A stretch of DNA of 64,000 nucleotides, from positions 248,001 through 312,000 of the forward strand of contig BSYQ01000015.1 of assembly GCA_030272585.1 (NCBI GenBank). The letters run 5' to 3'. The notes below the pieces were generated by a model that saw only the letters and a program-made list of their open reading frames with translations, was not told the DNA's origin and searched no databases. Origin of the DNA: Bryopsis sp. KO-2023. Its lineage: Eukaryota; Chlorophyta; Ulvophyceae; Bryopsidales; Bryopsidaceae. This document shows positions 23,521 through 35,900 of this stretch, in pieces; position 1 is the stretch's first letter, and every line of letters begins with the position of its first letter. The position numbers were made by a program, and so were the translations under genes.

Positions 23521-23702
23521 TCTGCGAGCCACCAGTCGCAGCTCACGTGCTCCCAGCGTTACGTGACACCATTCCGCCCCAAAGCCGCACAGACGCAACT
23601 GTACGACAGGCCCTTAATAGTGGCACCACCACCGCTCTTAATAGTGGCATCGGGTGGCAATTTTGGGCCAAATGCCACTTTTGAGCATGCCTGTTGATAG
23701 AG

Positions 23703-24596
23703 AATACGTTGTATGAACTCCTAAAAAAGTGTTGGATAATTAAGATTAGAGTATATGTTGCATCAACTTCTCCCTCCGAATATTCTTGTTGAAAATATGA
23801 ATATTCTGCATTTTTCGAACGAGCAGTAACAACACGTGCATTTTCTGGGAATTTCAATTCTCATGTCTGCTACCAAACCACCCATCCCCAAAGCACCAGT
23901 TTGGGGGAATAAACCGTTTAGTAAGCGCCGTGGCTCGCCGCGGCTGACGTGACCCCAGTCCGTACCCACTGTATACACCTCCAGCCGAGCGCTCGTACAC
24001 TCGGGGGTTTGTGCACTCGCGAGTGATGATTTGACGTTAAGTGTGCTCGTCAAGTCGTGTATCTTCAGGTAGTCGCATCAATCGCACTCTTACGTAACTG
24101 CATGTCTGGCAGCGCCAGCCATATGCTCTTCGTTCTGATGCTCTGCGTTCTGCGGGACCGATAGCCTTTTTTCCCGTTTTCTTAAGCTAAACGAAAACGG
24201 TCTTACCGGTTCCCAAGACGAGGAAGGAAATGGCGCCTGGACGTTGAGGAAATGTAGTGCGGCCGGCTTGGATCTGCTTTCCGAGGTTTTCGGAGATGGG
24301 CTGCTAACGGTCTTGCAGCCGATAGTGTGGCAACAGCTACGGATGAGACAAATGGTGGCCAACAGGTGATGCGTGTTTCGAAAAAACAAGCTACAGGTCA
24401 CCTTGGGAAAAAGTTCGACCAAGTGTGCATAATTTCCCAATGCTTGTGGGCATCTGCTGTGCACCATCTAATCCTTACATTGACCCTCGGGGTCTTGTTT
24501 TCTTGTCCTTTTTTTTAAAGCAAACAAATAGACAGGAGACAACAAAGGAAACAACAAAGACAGGCTGATCCATGATTTGTGGCATGCTTTTTCCAG
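23703..24596. other. no recognised gene
   Basis: Unremarkable sequence with short open frames only. Confidence 0.4.
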
Positions 24597-26086
24597 GTTG
24601 ATGCTGTTTTATTGGGCTGTTGACGTGCGTTCTGGACAAAAATAAACAAGTGCAAAAAGCTGCCTACAGTGCCTTGGCTATGGTGGAGGACTTTGATCAA
24701 TTTGGAATCATCAGGGATATCATCCAGAACCATCTGCTACAGGTACGAAGGCTGTTAAATCCTCTCTGATGCTCTCTGATGATATCGATATGATATCCTC
24801 CCTTGGTTCTCCAAAAAACACACATTTTTGGACTCCATAGTTTCGTTGAGAAATCAGTCGTTGCATGGAGGGAACAGTTTTTATTGAAGCTCTCTCAGAG
24901 GATGGTGGCTCCTATGTGACTAAAAGAGCCGAGCCACAAAAAAACTGATCTTTTTGCACTCACATTCTGCCAATTGTTTCTCCATCCAACCAGTTATGTT
25001 TTACAAACAATTTTGGAACCAAGCCCCTGGATGTAATCTAGTTGTTCTTTTTCTTTACCATCTTTTTTTCCCAAACGAAGGTCATGGCCTTGCTAGGAAT
25101 GGAGAAACCTGTCAGCCTGCATCCCGATGACATTCGTGACGAAAAACTCAGAGTGCTCCAATCCATACCCCCGATCGTACCAGAGGAAACGGTTCTCGGT
25201 CAATACGTTTCTGCAATGGATGAGCCTGGGTATCTGGACGACAAAACCGTTCCAAAGGAGTTGAAAACCCCGACCTTTGCTTCCTGCGTTATGTACGTGA
25301 AAAACGACAGATGGGACGGAGTTCCATTCATCCTGAAAGCTGGAAAAGCAGAGGTGGGTGTGTCGATTTGACTTTGTTCACCCCTATTTTGATGTGTTTT
25401 TTCCCCAATGGTTTGTGTCAATGTTTTTGTGCGCTTCTCCTTTCCATCAAACAGGCATCACAGAATTTGTCCTTGCAATTTCCCCCTGCAAGTATTGGTT
25501 TAGTCAATCTACGGCTTGGATGCATGACTGAGTGAGGGGTTGTGTCTGTTGGATCCCAGGTTTGAATCCAGTTGAAACCCTCCCCTGCTCCTCTGTATGC
25601 AGCCAAAGGCATGAGGAATGAATTCGTCATGAGGCTCCAACCAGGAGAGGCAATCTACATCAAGAAACCAGGCACGATTCCAAAGAATCAATGAAACAAA
25701 TCCTTGAAACCAGAAAAAGAAATTGATGGGGTTTTGGCAATGTAGTTTTCGACTGACACCTGGTCATCCTTTCCATCTTCTCAAAAAAACTTGCAGAAAT
25801 CATTGAAAATCTTGAAAATTTAAGAAAGCTCAGGTTTCGGGCAACATGGCATCTTGACTTCAATACGATGGTGGGTTTATAGAGTAGATCTTATGGGCTC
25901 ATAGTAAATTAAAAGTTGCTCTGCTGATTGGAAAAAAAAACAGGCTTCGAAATGGCAACGGAAATGAGCGAGCTGGATTTGTCATACACAGAGAGGTACA
26001 AGGGCATTTACATCCCGGATGCATACTATCGTCTCATTCTGGATGCCATTCGAGGCAATCAGCAGCATTTTGTTATTTTAAAGTAA
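24597..26086 (+). pseudogene. glucose-6-phosphate dehydrogenase fragment with transportin-like start
   Basis: Exon-like blocks 24597-24742, 25081-25353, 25603-25695 and 25944-26086. Matches to G6PD: DFDQFGIIRDIIQNHLLQ, then [55 protein letters not shown], then MRNEFVMRLQPGEAIY, then [19 protein letters not shown] and [18 protein letters not shown]. This is the C-terminal half of the enzyme. The NADP-binding start and the catalytic RIDHYLGKE region are absent, exon 3 ends in a stop without a usable donor, and the last block ends in TAA. The first block begins with GLLTCVLDKNKQVQKAAYSA, which matches a transportin/importin-beta HEAT repeat (LDSNKRVQEAACSAFA), fused directly to G6PD sequence. 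A working enzyme is not possible. Confidence 0.8.
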
Positions 26087-26972
26087 CAAACAGTAAATTG
26101 GTTTCGACATCCCAACAGTCTTCCCAGGGTGGAGCCAATATTCAGGGGTCTTTAAGCCGGGGCTACCATTTATGAATGAAAGCACAGATAATGGCTGAAC
26201 GGATGGTTGCTATGGATGGGGTTCAGACCGGCTGGAGGAACTGAATAGTGCTGAAGTTATAGGCACATGAGTCTTGAAAAGGCAGGTGGTATTCATTTTT
26301 GGAGGGGGTCATCCATGGTTGCAGGGAAAAAAGAGACAAGGATACTCTTCATGAGGTGTACAAACCAAAAAAAAACAACGATAATGCAAAAAAGAAAAGT
26401 TGTGTGGTCAGAAAGTTGGGTTCGATTCCCATCCTACTTTTATTCATCATTGTTTCTTGCACTTGGAACTTCAGCAAAATTAGAAGCGCAAGCTCCCCTT
26501 CTCCTGTTTTTTCAAACCTTGTTTTCCCTTCTGAAATCTTTGTTAATTCAGCATTGTTTATTTCTTCACTGCCAAGTGAAGGTCCGCAGGCAAATTGCAA
26601 CGTTGCGCAAAGATCGATGTTCTGTCGAACTCGTTCGAGGTGCGCAGGCGAATAGAGCGCGCGTGGGTGCTGGGTTTGTTGCGAATAGAGCGCGCGTGGG
26701 TGTTGGGTTTGTTGCGGGATCGATAGTGGGGAGTGGGTGTGATACTGGTCCGACGACGAGGCATGACACACAGGTCGAGAGACGGACTGAGATTTAGGGG
26801 TTTTGGGGGTTATTGCCTATGCTCGAGCCACGCGCTCAGACGGTCGCCGCCAGAGCTTTGCCGCCCGCCCACCCAGCCCATTTGAGACGTATCCTAGTCG
26901 ATACGTCCACTGCAATTTTTTTTTTTTCGGAGTCTAAGCTGAGGATCTGCCAGAAGGAGGTCCTTTGCAACG
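26087..26972. other. upstream region of Crypton-B
   Basis: Contains a possible SINE trace near 26403-26440 (GGTTCGATTCC box B) and a two-copy 33-bp repeat (26643-26708). The GC-rich part after 26580 may hold the Crypton-B promoter. No gene seen. Confidence 0.4.
26643..26708. repeat. two-copy direct repeat, 33-bp unit
   Basis: Unit GCGAATAGAGCGCGCGTGGG plus TGYTGGGTTTGTT, one mismatch between copies. Confidence 0.8.
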
Positions 26973-29900
26973 ATGGAATTGACAAGCGAACGCCCTGTGA
27001 AGGGGTCAAGATACATTGAAAGGTGTGGGAAGGTATTTTGAATATTAGAGAAAGAATAGAATAAAAATAGTATGGTTTTTAAATAGTTTTAAATGTTTTT
27101 TTTTTCAGGTTTTACAACATGGCTCTACCGAGACCTAAAACAGAAGAAACGAAGGCCTACTTGGAACGGAACAAGTACAAAAAGGGTGTAATGTTTATGT
27201 GGTATACGACAATTGCATCTTTGGATCCGACGGTAGGTTTTTTTTTTTTTTAATATAATGACAAAGTGTTGTTTAAATATTAGAAGATAAGGCAAAATGC
27301 AAACCTGGTAGAGCAAGGTTTTTTTCCCCCAAAAAATGGAGGTCAGGTAATGGGCCAGCAAAATGGAAGCTACCAATGAAAGCAACAAGGCCGAATTGGA
27401 TAGGGGAAACTCGGATGTCAAGGATGGAGAGGAAGGTACCAAGAGATTGTTTGAAGATTTGGTCATTGGTAGGGAGTCTAAATAGATTTTAGCCAAGGGA
27501 AAAAAGCATGAAAACAGGGCTGGACATTTCCCCCACTTCAGATTGGTTTACATGATCTGATCTCGAAATCTCAGATGCGGTGGAATAAACGGACAGGGGC
27601 ACGAAGCTTACTTTCAGGAGGTGAGTCCTGAAAATAAACAAAGGCTTCACATTAAAAAACTGTGGTCGCAAGATTGATAAAGACTCCCTCAGAAAAAAAT
27701 CTGCAGCACCTTCAACCTTGAAAAAATATATATTGATATATGTCGACAGATTTTGATCTTTGTTTGTGCAGGATTTAATCAGGATGACATGCTGAACATG
27801 CCTTTTTTGAAACCTTCTTGGTGTGCAGGGATTTCGATTTTCTGGTGGTGGACCATGCTGCGGCGCCCTCAGAAAGTGCCATTCCGATCGAGGTCTGTGG
27901 TGCCTCAGATTTAGATGTAGGTTCAACCCCAAACCCCACTTTTCTTCACTTGCCTTTCTTGTATAAGTTTGGTTTAGTTTATTAATCAGTGGTATTGTTT
28001 GTTAAAACTGACTGTTGCTTTGAGTCAAGAATTGAGATTGAGATTTCTGGTTGGATTCATTAAAAAAAAATATAAATACAAATATAAAATATATATGTAC
28101 ATATATATGAAACCTCGTATCCTTTTTGGAGCTAATCAGTACCTTGTATCGTTGCTGCAAACTGCATTCATGATTTTGACTGAAAATGTGTAGTGAACGT
28201 TTCAAATGTGTAGTGAACGTTTCTTTTAAAAAACTTCGTCAAGTTGAGTTTCACCAATGAGCTGGTGCCGACCGCTTCATTCATTAGATACGTTAAGAAT
28301 CCATTGACCACCAATCCATCTTGTGTATCCACTAGTAGCTTGATTCATCATTTTTTGCAGGTGATGTTTTCGTTGGAGACCGATGCTGCTGGATACGTTG
28401 CCATCGTCTGGCCAGGAACACATGGCGTGATGATCGGAGCAGATGTTGTGATTGCCGTGCCTGGTGGAGAAGACGGTCCTGAAGTGGGGGGGTATAAGTT
28501 GAGGTCGAAATCCATGGAAGGCATCCTTCCGAGCGATGCCATTGAAATCAGCGACGCTGCGATTTAAGAAAGAGTTGGAAAAACATTTGCCACTTTCAAA
28601 AGGTGTGCGATCAGAGGAGGGGAAATGGGGGGGGGGGTCCTGAAAGCCCCACCAACTTTCCATTTGTTTGTTTTAATAATTGAAACATCTCTCGGTTTGT
28701 TTGTTTTAGTCATTGAAATGTGGTATACATTAACATCCATGTCGCCTGCCCACTTTTCTCGTATTCTTTTGTTATTTTAACCCCCCTCCCCTTTTCCAAA
28801 TTGCCCAGGATGCTCAAACAGCAGAAGAAAGCTGCTTTTCGACGACCAGGAGGTCTGTGGTCTGTGTCATGAGGAGGCAAGATGTTTTCGTACTCTGCAT
28901 TTCCACCATGGAGATGGTGGTTGCTGACGTATCCAGCAAGAAGGAGGATTTGAGGACACAGTTGATCTCTGCTAAAAACAGGGCGCACACAACTTTGGAG
29001 TTCGCTGAAACTGGAGAGGAGCAAGAAAAATGCAGCCACTGCTGTTGTGGCTGCTCTCCGCAGTGGTTGTGACATAAATGAGCAACATACTCAAGATGCA
29101 GCAGCTTGATCTGAGGCAAAAACTGGCTGAGGTTTAGGGGGATAGGGAAGAAGGGAGGATAACTCTTGAGGAAAAAAGTAGTGGAATGAAGCTGAGCTAA
29201 GACATCACATACGAGGGACTAGAGCGAAAAGGAAAAAATGGCTGAGAAATTGGAAGCTCTGCAATTTGATATTCCCAAACCGATGACCAACATCAAATCA
29301 AAAGTCAGCAACTCATCCTGAGTGTCCTATCGAAACTTAGAGGCACGGGGAGAGTGGCCCCTGAGCGGCCTCAGAGCGACTGCTAACGTATCTCACAAAT
29401 GCAGTAGTCATCTGACCTCGGAATATACTGTGGAATATCCAGAATCTATATGCGGGCAGCAACTGCAGAACCACCCAAACAACATTGAATTTGATAGTGT
29501 GGAATCAATGGGTCAGTTTAGTAGACTCCTTATCCCGGATAGGGTGTCTAAGTCCTATTTAGTTGAATATTGTTATGTTGAACTAACTGTAGTTTATTTT
29601 GGGGGATGAAGATCTTCGCAATCTTCTCTTTTTTGGAAAACTTAATTCTTAAAATACATCATGTGTTATTTCAGGTGATCACGAGAGCATATGGAGTGTG
29701 TGTTCCGATCGATGATCGAGTGAAGACGGTGTGTGATCTTTTGTGCAAGCACCTATTGAATCGGGGCAATGAGAGAGTAAAAGCAAAAATGTCAACGAAC
29801 GAGTCGTATATCAGAAGGCAACTCAGATTCTTGGTGAGTTATTGATTGAAAAAATATCACAAGTATTACGAACTTCTTCTTCTTCAAAAGAATATATATA

Positions 29901-32900
29901 TGCAAATTTCTTTAGTCTTTTATAAATTTCTGTGGGTCTATCTAGGAATGGTTTGAATTAGAAGACCAGAAATATTTAAGGAGCTACTATAATGGCGAAG
30001 AACAATTATTGGTTACCGAAGAAGCCGTTAGGTCGTTCCTAGAGGAGGTCAGAGCTGACATTGAGGGAGAGGAAAAAATAGAAAAAAAAGGGAAGGTGGA
30101 TCTGGAAACCGTCGAAGAAAATTTGTCAAGCGTCCTCGAAGCAACAGAGGATGGTCCATTACATCGTCGTGGAAAACCCCAACGAGTGACGGTGGGGTTA
30201 CGTGCTTTTATATTTTTTTTATGTTTAAGAAATTATTTCGTGCTAATACTTTTCTTGTTTGTCTTTTCCCTTTTTTAGTTCGGAAGGGCCGATATACGGT
30301 CCTTCTGCAATGCTCTCACAGAATTGCAAAACTGGCAACACGAGATGTTGAATCTACAAGACGCCAAGGCTTTGAAGGAAAGCACCCTCTTCAAGGCGTT
30401 CAAAATCGAAGCAATGAATGCGGCCGTGCAGAGGCGACTAGAGTAAAATTTCACTTTGTGCAAGCAAATTTATGATTCTGTTTGAATAAAGTTGAAAGGA
30501 CTTCAAGAAGGCTATTTTTCTTTTTAGGAATATGAAGGATAAGGGTGTGGCAACACTGAAAACTCTCCCAACAACCGAACAAGTCGACGAGCTGAAGAAT
30601 GGGTGGTGGAGGTTGGACTCGCACTTGGGACTGATGAATTTGTAAGTATGAAATTTATATATACAAAAAAGAAAAAGGATTTTATCAAGGTTTCGTGTAT
30701 GAGATGACTACAAAGCGCGTCACCCTCCAGTTCTTGTCTCTCAATGAAATCTATGGAATTCTGCATGTGGTTGGAGTGAAGGACGGGGATTTCTCGTATC
30801 CACATGGAAATTCTGTCCGGATCTGAGTCGGTCAGGACTTGACAGCAAAATTCTGCAGGTTGGAGTGAAGGACGGAGGCTTAATAACTGAGACTGGCGCT
30901 ATTGAAAACGCTGTATAAATTTGTTTTATTGTATTTTTAGAGCCGCCTTTGGTGAGATGGGTTCCGGGGCGATGAGGGCGGACAATCAGCACATCATAAC
31001 TTATTCCGATAAGTTTCATATGAAAATCGATGAGTACGTTCCCGAGACACCCTTGGGTGACCTCTTTATATGCGTAGCCCGACAATCAAAGGAAAACAAA
31101 GTAAGTTTTGTGAAGACGAAAGCATGAAAGCTTTATGCTACAATCATGGAAAAGTGATGTGAATTTGTTTTTTGGTTTTCCAGAACGGGAATAAGGATTA
31201 TTACGTCAAACTTTGCGCAATGGATCCCCTCGAGTGCCCTGTTTTGATCGAGGCCATCATGTTATGTGCCCGGCACGATCTCTTGAACGTGCCACTGCCA
31301 AATTTTGATGAAGTGGAAGTAGATGAAGACGGAAAAAAATTCGGAAGACCATGGTATATGAGGCTGAATGTTTCCTGAAATTGTGCATCGTTTCAAGAGC
31401 TTAAACGATATGGGGGAAAAAAAATTCTTCATTTCTTGATTTTTAGGATCTTTGGTTTCGGTGTCTTTCCTGTGCTTTTCAGGTACAATGACTTCTTCTA
31501 CCCAAACTTAAACGCTAGAAGCGCCGTCGTCGGCAGCAGTGGTGGTAGTGGTGGTCAGGGAGCGTTAAAAAAACCATACACGATTGATCAGATGTCGAAA
31601 AATTGGAGTAGGGACTTTGGCCATGCAGGGATTATGGATAGCTTACATGTCTTACACCTTCAGAGGGGATTGAGCATGTTCAAACTCTCAATGAAAGGGT
31701 AATATAATTCTAAATTGAATCGTGTCATTTCTGTGTTTCTGTTTGTTTTTTGTTTATTCTGAAATCTCTTTTGTTTTTGAAGGATATCACGTGAAGATAA
31801 ATTAGCGGTAGGGAAGTATAAAAAAGGGGAGGACGATCTACAACTCTCTTACGACCACATACCACAACTGAATGTCCTTGCTTCTATTGCTGGAAGCAGG
31901 GATATGAAAGGCTACAAACCATTGTGGACGATGATCCAACCACCAAAGTCACTAACATCGTTGGTTTTGAGTGCCTTCCAGGTGTTGTATCCTAAACTCC
32001 GAGAGGTGAGGAACCCCTACAGATTTTTTTGTCGTACCACAACTGGTTCGTGTAACACTTTATCTTTTTGAAAATTAATACTTCCGTTTTCTAAGACTAA
32101 AGTATTTATATTCACAGAGATATGAGCGAGCGTCCAAAGCCAAGTCGCAGCAGAATCTGAATGAAGAGACCAAATTTCAGCTGGAACAACTCATGGATTC
32201 CAGTGCTGTCCATTTCTGCGAATACGCGACAAAACTCTCAGTAGTATTGGTTCAGGGTTGCGTATTCCTTAAGGTAAACATTAAATAAATAAGTACCTAA
32301 AATGTTTCGTCCTCGTCCAGAGTTCTGAACTCTGATTTATAAGCATGGTGTTTTACAACTTGTTTCGTACAAGGGTTTTCCCTTCTCATTTCGGGGCCGT
32401 TTGCTATCCCCTTGGATGGCGGTTAAGCTGATCTTGCTTTGTTTGGTATGTTTGAAGGATTCAAGACAACAACATTTTTTTTTCAAGAAACATGCCCTAT
32501 TTCATCATGAGCACTATCAGCTGTGGAGTGCTATCGCAAAAAACTTCAGAGCCACAATGGAAGCGTTGGATCGGAAATACAATGTTCCCCACGAGACGGT
32601 TGCATCCCTAAAGCTCCACTGTATGTTCGACAAGGGAGTAGAGGTGGAACTTACAGGACTGTCAGAATCAGATCCTTTCTTTGGACCTGCGAAGTATCTT
32701 GCAACCACACTGACTGCATTGGGTGGTTCTCTGTCGCCCAATCCATCTCTCGATCAAGTATGTAAATATAACTTTGTTGTTTGTGTAGAGTTTTGGAGTT
32801 TGTGTGAACAAAGTGCTATTTTTGATTTTTTCCACGGTGTCAATACTTACAGACACATTTCACCTCTGACCATTTCAATCCATTCAGATGGACTGTAAAT

Positions 32901-35900
32901 TTCCTGTCTAATTCCAGCTGCCCTGACCGAAGGGGGTGTGGTGTGTTTACTTCCATGTTTTGTGGTGACTTGATCAGGTTCTAGTTCGGGCACCTCCAGT
33001 TGCGGTTGCTACCACTGCCCCAAGCAATGCCACTGCAATGCCTCGAGCGATGCCGCAAGCAATGCCGCAACGGCTTGGGGCCATTGCCCCAAGCAATGCA
33101 CAGGTAAGTCAACAGATTATCTTTCATCCCCTACTGTAAAACCCATTAGAGAGTCAGTGAGGTTTAATAATGGTCCGATATATAACGACATGTGATGTAA
33201 ACTTCCACATGATGCATGAAGTACCAGCAGGGCTGGTAGGTTTAGCATGGTATTGGAGCACAGGGTGCATACCCTGGGGCTCATAGGAGTAGGGATAGTC
33301 GCTGTAGCCACTGGGTGGCCGTTTTTATGGACTTCATTGGTAGGGGACGAGAGATCCGTTGGATCGACCGGGACAAGGGTTGCGAGCCTTGCTAGTACGT
33401 GGGGGCGAACACATGGAATCTGATGGACACTGCTCACTATACCACTTTGTGTATAGTGAGCACCCCCCTTTATTTGTATGCCAATCCTGGACCTTGGGCT
33501 ACCCTGGAGGGTGTTGATTTCGTCAGAAATCATCAAGCCAAAGGTATCGATTTCGCTAGCATGCATGTGTATGTTGATCAGTGGCTGTGCACGGAGGAAG
33601 GGAAAGATAGGGAGGGTCAGATGGGGTTCTTTAAGGATTGGGTGGACGTCCATCAACAAGCTGCGGAAGAGGATCTACAGATGCCTGTAATTCTGGAAGA
33701 ATTTGGTGGCAAAGTTGGAGACAACAAACGTTATGACATTTTCAAAGAAGCGTTTGATGGTCAGTATGTTTCCCAGCAGCGTGGAGGTAGTTTTGGAGGG
33801 GTTCTCTTCTGGATTCTTTATCATTCTCATTACTTTCCGCTGGACAAATTCGGTGGAGGATATGGCCAATACCTCCCGGCACCCTCCGAGCAATACGAAG
33901 AAGTTGAAATGATGCTGAGAAGCCATTCAGCCAGGACCAAGGAGCTGAATGCTGAGCAAATCGATAGTTTTGTTTGTTTGTTCGAGCCCCCTGTTCCTTC
34001 TGGCAAGGGATGCCATAGCTTGGACGTTTCCATGCATGTCGGTGGGATGCCTTGGGTTTGCTTGCCCGGTGAATCTGGAGATGTCGGATTTTGCTCGAAG
34101 AAAACACAGGCGGAAGACTTATATCAGAATCCTCCAACTGAATGGAAGGGTACCTTCTCTGGATTGGATGCCCCCTTCAATACCATCGAGGTGGTGGTCC
34201 TTGGCGATATCAAGAACTCTGGGAAGGCTCCGGTGAATTTGAAAGGCGGTTGGATAGTTATTCCGTTCTCCCGTGGTGTCCACACCAAGATCGAGGGTGA
34301 ATGGACAAGAATCGAAGATCCTAATGAAAGGTTCGTCCTCCATTGCTGGACTGTGGCTCAGTACGCCAGCGGTGTGGAGTGGAGTCAGAACGGAAACCTG
34401 TGCGGTGATGGAGTGGAGCTCTCTTTCACTGAGCATGCCTGGCCTGAGGGCACCAAATCGGACCGTGGGCTGAAAATCGAGTTCACGAAGAGTGTGATCT
34501 TGCAACCTGGAGACAGCATCCATGGACACGGTGGTGAAGGCAATATCATGATCAACATAAGTGACAACAAATGTCAGGATTCTGAAAGGGAGGAATGCGA
34601 GGAGCACCTGGATGTTTCCAGTATGCAGGCTTGGGCTCGTGGGGAAGATGTAACTCTGAACTACTACAATGTCCCAGCAGCGATGAGCTGTCCGAAATTG
34701 CCAGCCCCACCCACCCCACCCAAGAAGAAATGTTCAATTGTTGCAAAACAAGTAGTTTATGCATAGGTGGGACGGAAGGGAGGAGGTGGGAAATTCAGTG
34801 AGATCTGTTCTTTAGTTGAAAGTCGAGAAAGGGGGTCAGAAAACGATTAGTGATTGCAGTGAAGCCGCTTGGGGCACTACAGTAACACACCATAAATGTG
34901 AACATGAATACTCTTCGGGCACCTCTTGTTTTTTTGAACAAGTTCCGCTTTCGAAGCGGCGAGAAGGCACGCATCGTCGACACTCTGGATGGACGACACC
35001 ACAGCTGCTGCGTTAGCACAGTTACTTCCAGCACTGCAACAGCTTGTCGCCAACCAAGCCCAACCAGGGGCTTCCAGTGCAGCCGTCGACGAAGGGCCGT
35101 CGGCAGACGCCGCCGACCCGGCCGAACGCGAGTTCGACCAAATTTTAAACCGAGTGTGGGGAAACCGTGTGGCGACGCTTTCAGAAGCCGTCATCAGTAA
35201 CGCGGAGGAGGTTCCTAAGTCTCCCAAGAACCCGTGTCCTCGCCCATCCGAGCAGACCAGGTTCGGCACGTGGTTTGATACGGCAGACTCAAAGCTTGGC
35301 CAGCTTATCAACGCCAAGCTAGGTGCCAAGGCAGGTGCTATCGAGTTTGGTTCCTGGGCTCCTGTTTTTTCTTATCTCATTGATATCACGGCGGGACTGA
35401 GCGCTATCGCCCACCGCCAAGGAGGTGTGACGAAAGATTTGTTGGTTCCGTATATTGGAGCTTTGGGACGCGTTCTGGAGCTCGCGTCGAGTTTATTGGA
35501 AGTGCATAAGTTGCAGGCACAGTACGCCTCTTCTGAATTTGCTGTTATTCATAAGCTTGCCAGAGAAAAGATTCGTGGTCAAGGAGCCGAGGACAGTTTT
35601 TCGTCTACACTTATCGCGGAGGTGGTCCAAAACGTCACGGACAAATCCGTGATCGCTTTGACAAAGACTGCAGCTCAGCAGTTTGCGACGAGTGCCAAGG
35701 CCGACTCGACAGGCCCACACCACGGCGCAAAGACGAAACCGAAGTTTAAGAAAGGATCCAAGCCCAGTACTGCACCCACGCAGCCTGTTCCACGGCCTCC
35801 CTCTCAGGACGCTTAACCCCATTTCGGTTTATGTTTCTGTGGGAACGACTGCGCGCCAGTGCAGCGTTTTGGAAACAAATTGGCACCAGTAGCCAGGTGC

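Larger units (their letters stand above)
22830..23694. mobile_element. non-autonomous hAT transposon, 865 bp
   Basis: Ends CAGGCATGTACAAAAGTGGC (left) and the inverse of CAGGCATGCTCAAAAGTGGC (right) are inverted copies with about two differences over 25 bp. The 8-bp sequence TTGATAGA directly flanks both sides (22822-22829 and 23695-23702). The 8-bp duplication and CAGG-type ends are those of hAT elements. It is too short for a full transposase and keeps a small N-terminal piece on the minus strand. Confidence 0.88.

Noticed and set aside
29000-29520. Decayed Lys/Glu-rich coding-like stretch
   Set aside because: Too many stops in all frames and no recognisable family.
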